In this document: positions 44,109 through 53,347 of the stretch, one piece after another
Position numbering within the stretch: position 1 is the stretch's first letter
Layout of the letters: every line of letters starts with the position of its first letter
DNA from: Lachnospiraceae bacterium
GTDB taxonomy: Bacteria > Bacillota > Clostridia > Lachnospirales > Lachnospiraceae
Reading direction: 5' to 3'
NCBI GenBank assembly: GCA_910574195.1
Contig: CAJTBF010000005.1
Span: 62,001 to 126,000, forward strand
DNA: 64,000 nucleotides
Made by a program: the position numbers and the translations under genes
Notes under the pieces: generated by a model
Told to the model about the DNA's origin: nothing
What the model saw: the letters and a program-made list of their open reading frames with translations, nothing else
The model's database searches: none

Positions 44109-45122
44109 ATGGCAGAACAAACAGGAAAGAAACAGGTACTGGAAGAAATCGAAGACACCATTCGTACAGTAGGTGTCCTGACCAGCGGGGGTGATGCGCC
44201 CGGTATGAATGCGGCGATTCGTGCAGTGGTCAGAACCGCGTTGTCAAAAGGACTGAAAGTCCGCGGAATCCGCAGGGGGTATCATGGTCTTCTGAAAGAG
44301 GAGATTATTGACCTGTCTGCCCGTGATGTGTCCGATACGATTCAGCGCGGCGGTACCATTTTGCAGACAGCACGTTGTCAGACGATGCGTACGGAAGAAG
44401 GGCAACAGAAAGCAGCGGCTATCTGTAAAAAATATGGGATTGATGCGTTGGTGGTAATTGGCGGCGACGGTTCTTTTGCAGGTGCGAAAGCATTGTCGAA
44501 CCTTGGAGTCAAGACGATCGGACTTCCGGGGACCATTGATTTGGATATTGCATGTACAGATTATACGATAGGTTTTGATACGGCAGTAAACACAGCGATG
44601 GAAGCGATTGATAAAGTGCGTGATACGTCCACTTCCCATGAACGCTGCAGTATCATTGAAGTGATGGGACGTGACGCGGGATATCTTGCCCTCTGGTGCG
44701 GAATTGCCAATGGTGCGGAAAGAATTATGATGCCGGAAGAGAAAAGTTATAATGAGGAAGAGCTGGTAAAGGATATCCTAGATAATAAAAAGCGCGGGAA
44801 GAAGAATTATATTATTATTAATGCAGAGGGTGTCGGGGATACCATGAACATGGCAAAGAGAATCGAGGAGGCAACCGGAATTGAGACCAGAGCTACCATT
44901 CTGGGACACATGCAGCGTGGCGGAAGCCCGACATGTAAAGACAGGGTGTACGCGTCTACGATGGGAGCAATGGCGGTGGAACTGCTCTGTCAGGGAAAAT
45001 ACAACCGCGTGGTGGGTTATAAGGACGGTAAATTTGTTGACTATGACATTCAGGAAGCTTTATCCATGAAGAAGGAAATTTCGGAACATCAGTATGAGAT
45101 TTCCAAGATTCTGGCAATTTAG
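44109..45122 (+). CDS. pfkA: 6-phosphofructokinase (ATP type)
   Basis: Glycolytic phosphorylation of fructose 6-phosphate. 337 residues; GVLTSGGDAPGMNAAIR, GGDGSF (Gly as in ATP-using enzymes, not the Asp of PPi enzymes), and MGRDAGYLA. The catalytic loop reads PGTIDLDIACTDYTIGFDTA: both Asp are kept but the usual Asn between them is Leu, a variant I recall from other Lachnospiraceae. ATG 44109 is nine bases after GAGGAGG; ATG 44100 overlaps it. Confidence 0.93.
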   Translation: MAEQTGKKQVLEEIEDTIRTVGVLTSGGDAPGMNAAIRAVVRTALSKGLKVRGIRRGYHGLLKEEIIDLSARDVSDTIQRGGTILQTARCQTMRTEEGQQKAAAICKKYGIDALVVIGGDGSFAGAKALSNLGVKTIGLPGTIDLDIACTDYTIGFDTAVNTAMEAIDKVRDTSTSHERCSIIEVMGRDAGYLALWCGIANGAERIMMPEEKSYNEEELVKDILDNKKRGKKNYIIINAEGVGDTMNMAKRIEEATGIETRATILGHMQRGGSPTCKDRVYASTMGAMAVELLCQGKYNRVVGYKDGKFVDYDIQEALSMKKEISEHQYEISKILAI

Positions 45123-45161
45123 GAAAACAGGGGAGTATAAAGATGCAGGAGAAAAGTGGAT

Positions 45162-45983
45162 ATGGAATGTAAAAAGACGGCCCCGATCGGTGTGTTTGAT
45201 TCCGGAGTCGGCGGACTTACCGTAGTACGCGAGATGATTCGACAGCTTCCAGAGGAAAATATTGTTTATTTTGGAGATACGGCCCGCGTTCCATACGGCA
45301 GTAAATCGCAGAAGACAATCATTCGTTTTTCAGAACAGATTATACGTTTTTTGAAAACAAAGCAGGTAAAAGCGATTGTCATTGCCTGTAATACGGCAAG
45401 TGCGCTTGCACTGGACGCTGTGCGGGACGAATTTGACGTTCCCGTCATGGGTGTGGTGATTCCCGGCGCCCGTGCGGCGGTAGAAGCTACGCTGAATCAA
45501 AAGGTCGGGGTTGTGGGAACAGAAGCTACGGTGCAGAGTGGCATGTATACCAAAATCATACATGAAATGAATCCACAGATTCAGGTCATTGAAAAAGCTT
45601 GCCCTTTATTTGTTCCACTGGTGGAAGAAGGTTTTAAAGAACACGTGGTGACACAGGAAGTCATCGAATATTATCTGGAATCTTTGCGGGATACGGATAT
45701 TGATGCCATGATATTGGGATGTACCCATTATCCGCTGTTGCGTTCCCGGATTAAGCGTTATCTGGGGGACAAGATCCAGATCGTGAATCCGGCGTACGAG
45801 ACGGCAATGGATTTAAAGGCTGTTCTGGAAAAGCAGCAAATGGCGCATGACGGTGTTTCCGGCCGGAAAAGTCAGTATGAATTTTATGTCAGCGATGCGG
45901 CGGAAAAGTTCCGGCGGTTTGCCAATACGGTAATGCCTTTTGATGTTCCGGAAACGAATGTGGTGAATATAGAAGGGTATTGA
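45162..45983 (+). CDS. murI: Glutamate racemase
   Basis: Makes D-glutamate for peptidoglycan. 273 residues; IGVFDSGVGGLTVVREM, FGDTARVPYG, the catalytic Cys motifs ACNTAS (near residue 78) and GCTHYPLL (near 188). Starts: ATG 45162 is ten bases after AGGAG, GTG 45156 four bases; ATG preferred. A nine-codon frame (45143-45172) overlaps the start but looks accidental. The next gene follows after 12 bases. Confidence 0.94.
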   Translation: MECKKTAPIGVFDSGVGGLTVVREMIRQLPEENIVYFGDTARVPYGSKSQKTIIRFSEQIIRFLKTKQVKAIVIACNTASALALDAVRDEFDVPVMGVVIPGARAAVEATLNQKVGVVGTEATVQSGMYTKIIHEMNPQIQVIEKACPLFVPLVEEGFKEHVVTQEVIEYYLESLRDTDIDAMILGCTHYPLLRSRIKRYLGDKIQIVNPAYETAMDLKAVLEKQQMAHDGVSGRKSQYEFYVSDAAEKFRRFANTVMPFDVPETNVVNIEGY

Positions 45984-45995
45984 GAGGAAACAGGG

Positions 45996-46463
45996 ATGAC
46001 AAGAGATGTAATCGTTCGGATTTCCGGATTGCACCAGGATGCGATGGAGGATTTGCCTGATGAAGAAAATGTGCCCATTGAGGTGATGTCTCCGGGCAGT
46101 TATTACTGGAGGAACGGGAAACATTATGTGATTTATGATGAGGTGACGGAGGGAATTCCCGGCGTGACCAAAAATGAGATCAAGATTACCGGGGATAACA
46201 GTCTGGAGATTATCAAAAGAGGGGCAGCCAATTCTCATATGATATTTGAGAAAAATAAGAAAAGTCAGACCTATTATCAGACGCCCTATGGCCAGATGTT
46301 AGTCGGAATCCATACCAGGGATATGGAAGTGAATGTGTCGGAGCAGAAAATAGATGTTTCGGTGGATTATGAATTGGATGTCAACTATGAACCGCTGGCG
46401 GACTGTAAGATTCGAATGAATATTTTATCCCGGAGTAATGGGGAGTTTTCCCTATGTATATAG
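45996..46463 (+). CDS. DUF1934 family protein (YwiB-like)
   Basis: 155-residue beta-barrel protein matching DUF1934: RDVIVRISGLHQD, the central YYWRNGKHYVIYDEV and a C-terminal VDYELDVNYEPLADCKIRMNI. In this family the barrel is calycin-like; function unknown. ATG follows GAGGAAACAGGG. Co-transcribed with murI by position, and ended by the terminator at 46521. Confidence 0.85.
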   Translation: MTRDVIVRISGLHQDAMEDLPDEENVPIEVMSPGSYYWRNGKHYVIYDEVTEGIPGVTKNEIKITGDNSLEIIKRGAANSHMIFEKNKKSQTYYQTPYGQMLVGIHTRDMEVNVSEQKIDVSVDYELDVNYEPLADCKIRMNILSRSNGEFSLCI

Positions 46464-46520
46464 GAGAGGATCCGGCCATAGGTTCCTGATGGAAAAACTT
46501 ATTTCTGCATATTATGGTAT

Positions 46521-46548
46521 AAAAAACCTGCCATTGGCAGGTTTTTTT
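46521..46548. terminator. Bidirectional terminator
   Basis: ACCTGCC ATT GGCAGGT with A-run before and T-run after; serves both the DUF1934 gene and the convergent minus-strand gene. Confidence 0.88.
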
Positions 46549-46996
46549 AATCTTTTTGCTTTTTAAAACGATCAAAAAATTTTTTCTTAGGCTGTGGTTT
46601 TTCGAGAGAACCACGAATTCCTTTTACTCCGGTTATGTAAATTCCACTGACGACTGCTTTGATTGGTTTTCCTCCGACCGGAACGATGGGAAAAACCTGT
46701 GCGTCGCACATCAGCGTCACGATTTGCGGACCGACTTTTGCTTTTACAATCGGAACTTTGGATCTGCGCAGATATTTAGGAGTATTCTCCAAAATGACAG
46801 CCGGAAGACCGGCATCTTTTAGTTTCATCTTTTTCTTATCAATGACCATCATTGTGACCGTCTGCGCAACTGCGTCCATCTGTTCTTTTTGTTCCGCCTG
46901 CTTTTTCTCCATTCTTTTTCCGAAGAAATAAAGTGCAGCCAGCGCAGCGATCAAGATGACCAGAATTACCAGCATTACAATCATTCCTGTACTCAC
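46547..46996 (-). CDS. Membrane-anchored protein of unknown function (149 aa)
   Basis: One N-terminal membrane segment (about 4-25), then a basic juxtamembrane region, and a soluble domain of about 100 residues ending in a Lys-rich tail (KPQPKKKFFDRFKKQKD). Pattern GKPIKAVVSGIYITGVKGIRG is seen but I do not recognise the family. ATG follows AGGAGG-type sequence of the minus strand (GGAGGTTTTGCCGTGAGT). Convergent with the murI operon. Confidence 0.7.
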   Translation of the reverse strand: MSTGMIVMLVILVILIAALAALYFFGKRMEKKQAEQKEQMDAVAQTVTMMVIDKKKMKLKDAGLPAVILENTPKYLRRSKVPIVKAKVGPQIVTLMCDAQVFPIVPVGGKPIKAVVSGIYITGVKGIRGSLEKPQPKKKFFDRFKKQKD

Positions 46997-47141
46997 GGCA
47001 AAACCTCCTGCTTCCTTTTACATGGGCTCCGGAATCTCCTCTGCGATTCTGCGCGCCCTTTTTCGACCATCATGCACACCATATTGTATCATTGTTTTTG
47101 AAGAAGTGCAAGTTGTTTGGAATGCTTTTTTGGATTAATTG

Positions 47142-47172
47142 GTAACAGTTCAGTCTTCGGCCTCACTGTTAC
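47142..47172. repeat. GTAAC palindrome (solo copy)
   Basis: GTAACAGTTCAG TCTTCGG CCTCACTGTTAC, 31 bases, nearly identical to the first module at 18132. The gap 46997-47347 holds only this repeat, a promoter and a leader. Confidence 0.75.
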
Positions 47173-47195
47173 ATTAGTTGCTCAACAAGCCTTTC

Positions 47196-47225
47196 TTGAC
47201 AAGAAGGAGGAAATCGAATTATACT
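47196..47225 (+). promoter_or_regulatory. Predicted promoter of the ECF transporter operon
   Basis: TTGACA, an 18-base spacer and TATACT; leader of about 115 bases follows. Confidence 0.6.
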
Positions 47226-47229
47226 GAAA

Positions 47230-47347
47230 TTGCAAGGGCATATAATATTGGGACGGGGCATGATTCGGCGTGTTGATACGCCTGTAACATATCAAGGTCA
47301 GAGTACAATGATAACACAGGATTCACAGGAAAGGAACAGAGAGACAG
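47230..47347 (+). promoter_or_regulatory. Possibly structured leader of ecfA operon
   Basis: Contains a GGCGT GTTGAT ACGCC hairpin (47267-47282) and, 27 bases on, GAGTACAATGATAAC. The leader at 50958-51056 in the same operon has TCGGCAGGTTGATTT and GAGTACAACGAATAG, so both carry TCGGC..GTTGAT and GAGTACAA.GA. Candidate shared regulatory element; no known riboswitch class recognised. Confidence 0.4.
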
Positions 47348-49120
47348 ATGGAGAACAGGAATGCAGATGCAGACAGGAAGCAGAATATGCAGACTGTGCC
47401 GGAAAGGAAGACGGAGCGGCCCCCGGTGATCGAATTCGAAAATTTTCAGTTTCAGTATTTCAGTCAGGCAGAGCCGACACTGCACGGGATCAATCTGAAG
47501 ATTCAGGAAGGGGAAAAAGTGCTGATCGTCGGTCCCAGTGGAAGCGGGAAAAGTACGATTGGAAATTGTCTGAACGGGTTGATTCCATTTTCCTATAAGG
47601 GAGAGATCAAGGGAAGTCTGAAAGTCGGCGGAAAAGAAACCAGGGAGATGAATATTTTTGAACTTTCCAAAAAAGTAGGGACAGTGCTTCAGGACGCGGA
47701 TGGGCAGTTTATCGGACTGACCGTAGGAGAAGATATTGCATTTGCATTGGAAAATGACTGTATTTCGCTTCCGCAGATGAAGGAAACGGTACAAAAGGTG
47801 GCGGACGTGGTGGATATGGGAAAGCTTTTGAAGTCTTCTCCCTTTGAACTTTCGGGAGGACAGAAGCAGCGCGTCTCCTTTGCCGGAGTGATGGTGGATG
47901 ATGTGGATATTCTGCTGTTTGACGAACCTCTTGCGAATCTGGATCCTGCGACGGGAAAGACTGCCATTGATTTGATTGACCGGGTGTGGAGAGAATCAAA
48001 AAAGACGGTGATAATCATTGAACATCGTCTGGAGGATGTGCTATATCGGGATGTGGACCGGATTGTGGTGATCAGTGAAGGGAGGATTGCGGCGGATATG
48101 ACGCCGGATGAGTTGATGGCAGCGGATATTCTGCCGTCTCTGGGAATCCGGGAACCGTTGTATGTTACAGCGCTGAAATATGCCGGAATTAAAGTGCTCC
48201 CGGAGCTGAAAGCAGGACGCCTGGACACCCTGGAGATGGAGCAGATAAAAGAACCATTGAAGCGATGGAACCAGGCGCAGAAGAAAAAGGGGAAGCAGAA
48301 GGAACGTCCGGTGATTCTGGAGGCGCAGCATATCAGTTTCCAATATACGAAGAAACGAAAAATCCTGAAAGATATTAATTTCCGGATTCGGGAAGGAGAG
48401 ATGGTCAGCATTGTCGGGACAAACGGAGCAGGGAAAAGTACAATGGCAAAGGTGATCTGCGGATTTGTGACCGAAGAGGAGGGAAAGCTGCTCTACTATG
48501 GAGAAGATATGAAGGGGCAGACAATCAAAGAACGTGCCCAGCGTGTGAGTTATGTGATGCAGAATCCCAACCAGATGATCTGTAAACCGATGATTTATGA
48601 TGAAGTGGCGCTGGGACTGCGAATTCGGGGCGTCTCCGAAGAAGAGATTGAACCAAAGGTAGAAAAGGCACTGCAGATCTGCGGGTTGGCGCCGTTTAAA
48701 AAGTGGCCGGTGTCTGCATTAAGTTTTGGGCAGAAGAAGCGGGTTACCATTGCTTCCATGCTGGTTATGGAACCGCAGGTGCTGATCCTGGACGAGCCGA
48801 CAGCAGGGCAGGACTATCGTCACTATACGGAGATTATGGAATTCCTGAAGAATCTGAATGACCGTGGAGTAACAATCATTATGATTACGCATGATATGCA
48901 TCTGATGTTGGAGTATACGCCTCATGCAATCGTAATTTCTGACGGAGAAAAAATCGGGGATGCCACGGCGGTGGAGATTCTGACAAATGAAGAGATTGCA
49001 GAAAAAGCAAATTTAAAGATCACTTCTTTGTATGAACTGGCCATTCGGGCAGGCATCAGGGAACCGTCCGTATTTGTACAGAATTTCATAGATTACGAAA
49101 GGGAGGCGCATCGCGGATGA
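47348..49120 (+). CDS. ECF transporter ATPase, two ATP-binding domains fused
   Basis: 590 residues with two ABC ATPase halves. First half: Walker A GPSGSGKST, signature LSGGQKQR, Walker B ILLFDEPLANLDP. Second half: Walker A GTNGAGKST, signature-like LSFGQKKR, Walker B LILDEPTAGQD. Fused duplicated EcfA proteins are known in several Firmicutes next to T and S components. ATG 47348 has a weak site; ATG 47387, 7 bases after AGGAAG, is an alternative. Energises uptake together with the EcfT encoded directly downstream (4-base overlap). Confidence 0.92.
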   Translation: MENRNADADRKQNMQTVPERKTERPPVIEFENFQFQYFSQAEPTLHGINLKIQEGEKVLIVGPSGSGKSTIGNCLNGLIPFSYKGEIKGSLKVGGKETREMNIFELSKKVGTVLQDADGQFIGLTVGEDIAFALENDCISLPQMKETVQKVADVVDMGKLLKSSPFELSGGQKQRVSFAGVMVDDVDILLFDEPLANLDPATGKTAIDLIDRVWRESKKTVIIIEHRLEDVLYRDVDRIVVISEGRIAADMTPDELMAADILPSLGIREPLYVTALKYAGIKVLPELKAGRLDTLEMEQIKEPLKRWNQAQKKKGKQKERPVILEAQHISFQYTKKRKILKDINFRIREGEMVSIVGTNGAGKSTMAKVICGFVTEEEGKLLYYGEDMKGQTIKERAQRVSYVMQNPNQMICKPMIYDEVALGLRIRGVSEEEIEPKVEKALQICGLAPFKKWPVSALSFGQKKRVTIASMLVMEPQVLILDEPTAGQDYRHYTEIMEFLKNLNDRGVTIIMITHDMHLMLEYTPHAIVISDGEKIGDATAVEILTNEEIAEKANLKITSLYELAIRAGIREPSVFVQNFIDYEREAHRG

Positions 49121-49950
49121 AAGCAAAATTATTTGACTACATAGACAGAGATAATTTGATTTTTAATCTTTCCGGACTGACAAAGCTGGTATGTTTCATT
49201 TGTCTGACCTGTTCTGTGATGCTTTCTTATGATATCCGGTACGTCCTGTTTGTGACGGTGTTGTCGGGCATCTTTTTCAAAATGTCCGGGTTGGAATTTA
49301 AACAGATCAAACTGATGTTGATCTACGTGATTATTTTTCTTCTCATGAATTTTCTTTTGACCTATCTGTTCAGCCCGCAATATGGACCGGAGATTTATGG
49401 AACCTGTCATGAACTGTTTCGGATAAACAGCCGGTATACCGTGACATTGGAACAGCTCCTGTATCAGACGACAAAGATTATGAAATATGCGTCCATGGTA
49501 CCTATGGGGATGGTGTTTCTTCTGACGACGAATCCCAGTGAATTTGCCGCTTCCCTGAATCGTGTGGGGTGCAGCTATAAAGGGGCTTACGCCTTATCAT
49601 TGACATTGCGTTATTTTCCGGATATGATCCGGAACTATCAGGATATCGCACTGGCACAGCAGAGTCGGGGGCTGGATCTGTCCAGGAAAGAAAAGTTGGG
49701 AACACGTGCGAGAAATGTGGTGAATATTTGTGTGCCTCTGATTTTTTCTACGCTGGATCGAATCGAGTTGATCAGTAATGCCATGGATCTGCGTGGATTT
49801 GGAAAGCATAAAAAGCGGACCTGGTATGTGGCCAGACCCATCCGGTATGCGGACTGGTGTGCGATGGCGGTGTGCGCGCTGGTTTTGGCAGGATCTCTGG
49901 GATTGTCGTTCTTTATCAATGGCTCCAGATTCTGGAATCCATTTGTCTGA
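49117..49950 (+). CDS. ECF transporter transmembrane T component
   Basis: 277 residues, five or so hydrophobic segments, and the cytoplasmic coupling motif with the typical SRG sequence (QQSRGLDLS) and a second ALDLRGFG-type motif (AMDLRGFGK). ATG 49117 overlaps the ATPase stop by four bases, so translation is coupled. It joins the ATPase to an S component, the likely one being encoded at 51057. Confidence 0.92.
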   Translation: MKAKLFDYIDRDNLIFNLSGLTKLVCFICLTCSVMLSYDIRYVLFVTVLSGIFFKMSGLEFKQIKLMLIYVIIFLLMNFLLTYLFSPQYGPEIYGTCHELFRINSRYTVTLEQLLYQTTKIMKYASMVPMGMVFLLTTNPSEFAASLNRVGCSYKGAYALSLTLRYFPDMIRNYQDIALAQQSRGLDLSRKEKLGTRARNVVNICVPLIFSTLDRIELISNAMDLRGFGKHKKRTWYVARPIRYADWCAMAVCALVLAGSLGLSFFINGSRFWNPFV

Positions 49951-50055
49951 GACAGGATAGAAGAGGAAAGTTCCTGAGATGTGTAATATGGAGCAGCTGG
50001 CCTGGCGTTTATGTATAAGCAGAATGAAGGAATCAGTTTAAAAAGGAGGAAAAGA

Positions 50056-50901
50056 ATGAAACCAATTTTAGTATTTCAAACAGACTTCACGTATAAGGAA
50101 GGAGCTGTCAGTTCCATGTACGGTGTGGTGAAATGTGTGGATCGGGAACTGGAGATTATGGACGGGACGCATGAGCTTCCCCAGTACGATACATGGAGTG
50201 CAAGTTATCGGCTCTATCAGAGTCTGCAGTTCTGGCCGGAAGGAACGATTTATGTTTCTGTGGTAGATCCCGGTGTGGGAACGGCGCGGCGGGCCTGTGT
50301 GGCTAAGACCGTGGACGGTTATTATGTTGTAACTCCGGACAATGGATCATTGACACATGTAAAACGACTGATCGGAATTGAAGCCGTGCGGGAGATTGAT
50401 GAGTCTGTGAACCGGCTGCGCGGGAAAGGCACGGAAGGTGTGGCTATTTTCCACGGAAGAGACCTGTTCGGATACACGGCGGCACGTCTTGCAAGCGGCA
50501 TCATTGACTTTGAAGGCGTAGGGCCGGAATATCCGGTGGAAGAGATTATAGAGCATGAGATGTTGGAGCCGGTGGCAGAACCGGGCAGGGTACAGGGAAT
50601 CTTTGAGATTAACGATCCGAATTTCGGAAATCTCTGGACGAATATTCCGCTGAAACAGTTCCAGGAAGCCGGGTTTGCGTACGGGGAAGATGTCCATGTG
50701 ACTGTGACGTGTGAAGGAAAGCCTGTGTTTGATCAGAAAGTGCTGTTCCACAAGAGTTTTGGGTATGCAGACAAGGGAGATCCTATGATTTATAATAATG
50801 AGATGATGAAGGTGGCTATGGCCGTCAGCCAGGGAAGTTTCTGTGAAAAATACGGGCTCAATTACGGGCCGGAGTGGGTTGTGACGTTTACAAAAGAATA
50901 A
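50056..50901 (+). CDS. SAM hydroxide adenosyltransferase (DUF62) family protein
   Basis: 281 residues. The opening LVFQTDFTYKEGAVSSMYGVVK, VVDPGVGTARRA, TPDNGSLT and AIFHGRDLFGYTAARLASG match the DUF62 family (COG1912), whose studied members hydrolyse S-adenosylmethionine to adenosine and methionine. ATG 50056 follows AAAAGGAGGAAAAGA. It lies inside the ECF operon, so it may act on a substrate imported by the ECF transporter, or share its regulation. Confidence 0.88.
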   Translation: MKPILVFQTDFTYKEGAVSSMYGVVKCVDRELEIMDGTHELPQYDTWSASYRLYQSLQFWPEGTIYVSVVDPGVGTARRACVAKTVDGYYVVTPDNGSLTHVKRLIGIEAVREIDESVNRLRGKGTEGVAIFHGRDLFGYTAARLASGIIDFEGVGPEYPVEEIIEHEMLEPVAEPGRVQGIFEINDPNFGNLWTNIPLKQFQEAGFAYGEDVHVTVTCEGKPVFDQKVLFHKSFGYADKGDPMIYNNEMMKVAMAVSQGSFCEKYGLNYGPEWVVTFTKE

Positions 50902-50922
50902 GAAGCAAAGAGATGGAAAAAC

Positions 50923-50951
50923 TTGACAAATGACAGATTTCGAAGTAACCT
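50923..50951 (+). promoter_or_regulatory. Predicted internal promoter before the S component
   Basis: TTGACA, a 17-base spacer and TAACCT; the -10 is weak. A transcript would start near 50958. Confidence 0.45.
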
Positions 50952-50957
50952 TTCGGT

Positions 50958-51056
50958 ATCGGCAGGTTGATTTGAACTGCCGAACGAGTACAACGAATAG
51001 TAAGGAACCAGCTATTCATGATTCATGTACCAGAAAATCTAAGGAGGATGAGAAAC
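50958..51056 (+). promoter_or_regulatory. Structured leader of the S-component gene
   Basis: Two hairpins: CGGCAG ... CTGCCG (50960-50982) and GAATAG ... CTATTC (50995-51017). Shares TCGGC..GTTGAT and GAGTACAA.GA with the leader at 47230-47347. The long distance to the start codon suggests RNA-based control. Confidence 0.4.
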
Positions 51057-51617
51057 ATGGAGAAAAAATTATTTGAGTTTAAGACCAAAACAATCGTTGC
51101 GACAGGTCTGGGCGCGGCATTGTTCACACTGCTGTTTATGTATGTGAAGGTTCCGACCGGAATTCCGGAGACGGAGCTTCAGACAGCCTATGGTGTGGGA
51201 GCGTTCTTTGCAGCATTATTCGGACCTATTACGGGCGGACTGGTTGCATTTATCGGACATGCCCTTTCCGACTCTGTACAGTACGGTTCCGTATGGTGGA
51301 GCTGGGTAGTTGCCAGCGGCGTGTCCTGCTTTATCTGTGGATTGGTGTATCCGAAACTGCGGGTAGAAGAAGGCGAGTTCGGCGCAAAAGACATTGTAAA
51401 GTTTAATGTGTTTCAGGTGGTCGGAAATGTGATTTCCTGGGTGATTGTGGCGCCGGTACTGGACATTGTGGTATATGCGGAGCCGGTGAATCTGGTATTT
51501 ACGCAGGGAGCAGTGGCGGCAGTTTTGAATTCCATAGCGGCAGGTTTGATTGGTTCCATTCTTTTGGTATTGTACAGCAAAACAAGATCTAAAAAGGGAA
51601 GCCTGACAAAAGAATAA
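51057..51617 (+). CDS. ECF transporter S component
   Basis: 186-residue membrane protein with about six hydrophobic segments, of the riboflavin-type/UPF0397-like S-component family (VGAFFAALFGPITGGLVAFIGHALSDSVQYG and VVGNVISWVIVAPVLDIVVYAEP). ATG 51057 follows AAGGAGGATGAGAAAC. It completes the ECF module at 47348-49950. Linkage to a DUF62 enzyme suggests a nucleoside or SAM-related substrate, but that is inference. Confidence 0.88.
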   Translation: MEKKLFEFKTKTIVATGLGAALFTLLFMYVKVPTGIPETELQTAYGVGAFFAALFGPITGGLVAFIGHALSDSVQYGSVWWSWVVASGVSCFICGLVYPKLRVEEGEFGAKDIVKFNVFQVVGNVISWVIVAPVLDIVVYAEPVNLVFTQGAVAAVLNSIAAGLIGSILLVLYSKTRSKKGSLTKE

Positions 51618-51673
51618 AGCAGGGATTTGGAAAAGTCGTTTTCATTGGATTATGTAAACGGTTATTTTCTTGC

Positions 51674-51703
51674 AGCCGTCACTATGCAAAAGTAGTGACG
51701 GCT
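51674..51703. terminator. Hairpin ending the ECF operon
   Basis: AGCCGTCACTA / TAGTGACGGCT stem with an 8-base loop; T-run is short (GTTGTT). Confidence 0.6.
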
Positions 51704-51706
51704 GTT

Positions 51707-51764
51707 GTTACTTTTACGGCTCGGGAATCGTAGTTCAGCGCGTTCCTAAGCCGTGAAAAGTAAT
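51707..51764. repeat. GTAAC-family palindrome, long version
   Basis: GTTACTTTT-ACGGCT ... AAGCCGTGAAAAGTAAT, a 58-base element. Resembles 9154-9204. Confidence 0.65.
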
Positions 51765-51871
51765 GAATAGATACGTGTTTTCTGCCGGGAAATGTTTTTG
51801 GGGTTTCGTTTTCCGGGGAAAACGGGTATACTAACTTTAGAGAAAGAAAGGAAGAGAACAGAGGACACAAT

Positions 51872-53347
51872 ATGACGGAGATCATCTGGAACACCACCGT
51901 AACTTCATATCATTTTATTATGGATCATTTGTTGGTGATCAATATTCTACTGTCCCTGGTGATCATTTTCTTTCAGAGAAGATCACCGCAGACAGTCTGG
52001 ACATGGCTTTTGATCCTGTATTTTATCCCGATTGCCGGCTTTTTTCTATATTTGTTGATCGGACAGGACTACCATAAAAGCAGAATGTTCCGTGCAAAAG
52101 AAGTGGATGGAGAACTGAAATATGCGGTTCGCCGACAGGAAGAGCGGATTTACAGAAAGCGGCTTCGCCTGGCGAATCCGGAGATGAGACGATTTGAGAA
52201 TTTGATTTTGTATAATCTGGAAGTAGCGCAGGCTGTGATAACCGATAACAATGACGTACGTATTTATACCGACGGAAAAGAAAAGTTTCAGGCGTTAATT
52301 GACGAGATGCGGCAGGCAAAATATTATATCCATATGCAGTATTATATCATTCGGAATGACGAATTGTGGAGAGAGATTGAGCCGGTGTTGATACAGAAGA
52401 GAAAACAGGGCGTAGAAATACGGATTCTGTTTGACAGTATGGGATGCCGTACGATGCGCAACAGAGACTGGGTACGTCTGGAACGCGCGGGAATTCAGGT
52501 GGCAGAATTTTTCCCGGCGCTTCTGGGGCAGCTTCAGTTTCGTGTGAATTACCGGAATCATCGAAAGATCGTGGTCATTGACGGCCGGGTGGGGTTTGTC
52601 GGCGGATTCAATGTGGGAAGGGAATACCTGGGAAGGAATAAAAAATTCGGATACTGGCGGGATACGCACCTGTGCATTGAGGGAGCGGCGGTGACTTCTC
52701 TTGCGGTTCGGTTTGTGCTGGACTGGAATTATGCGGCCAAAGAGAATTTGTTTCTGGAGGACAGGCTGTTTGAGGTGCCGGACTATAAAAGGAACGGACA
52801 TGATCCGGTACAGATTATTTCCAGTGGACCGGACTCTCAGACAAAAGCAATTCATGACAATTATCTGCGTTTGATTCATAGCGCAAAAAAACATGTCTAT
52901 ATACAGACGCCGTATTTTATTCCGGATGATTCCATATTGGATGCACTGATGATCGCGAGCCGTTCCGGTGTGGATGTGCGGATTATGGTGCCCTGTAAGC
53001 CGGATCATCCATTTGTTTATTGGGCGACTTATTCCTATCTGGGAGAACTGGTACAGGCCGGGGCGAAATGCTACGTGTATAACAATGGTTTTTTGCATGC
53101 AAAAACGTTAAGCGTGGACGGTATGGTAGCCTGCGTGGGGACAGCTAATATGGACATTCGAAGTTTTGAACTGAATTTTGAGGTCAACGCGGTGATTTAC
53201 AGTGAACGTACGGTACAGCGTCTGGAACAGATTTTTGAGGAAGATATGACGAAGTGTACGCATGTGACAAGAAAAGTATATGATCAGAGGGGAATTGTGA
53301 TCCGCCTGAAAGAACAGTTCAGCAGATTGTTGTCGCCGTTGCTTTGA
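51872..53347 (+). CDS. cls: Cardiolipin synthase
   Basis: 491 residues: two N-terminal membrane segments (about 18-34 and 45-65), then two phospholipase D halves with HKD motifs NHRKIVVIDGRVGFVGG near 229 and FLHAKTLSVDGMVACVG near 408. Condenses phosphatidylglycerol to cardiolipin at the membrane. ATG 51872 follows GAAAGGAAGAGAACAG. It stands alone with its own likely promoter. Confidence 0.94.
   Translation: MTEIIWNTTVTSYHFIMDHLLVINILLSLVIIFFQRRSPQTVWTWLLILYFIPIAGFFLYLLIGQDYHKSRMFRAKEVDGELKYAVRRQEERIYRKRLRLANPEMRRFENLILYNLEVAQAVITDNNDVRIYTDGKEKFQALIDEMRQAKYYIHMQYYIIRNDELWREIEPVLIQKRKQGVEIRILFDSMGCRTMRNRDWVRLERAGIQVAEFFPALLGQLQFRVNYRNHRKIVVIDGRVGFVGGFNVGREYLGRNKKFGYWRDTHLCIEGAAVTSLAVRFVLDWNYAAKENLFLEDRLFEVPDYKRNGHDPVQIISSGPDSQTKAIHDNYLRLIHSAKKHVYIQTPYFIPDDSILDALMIASRSGVDVRIMVPCKPDHPFVYWATYSYLGELVQAGAKCYVYNNGFLHAKTLSVDGMVACVGTANMDIRSFELNFEVNAVIYSERTVQRLEQIFEEDMTKCTHVTRKVYDQRGIVIRLKEQFSRLLSPLL

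Noticed and set aside
45143-45172. Nine-codon frame MQEKSGYGM before murI
   Set aside because: It overlaps the murI start and has no codon signal; probably chance.
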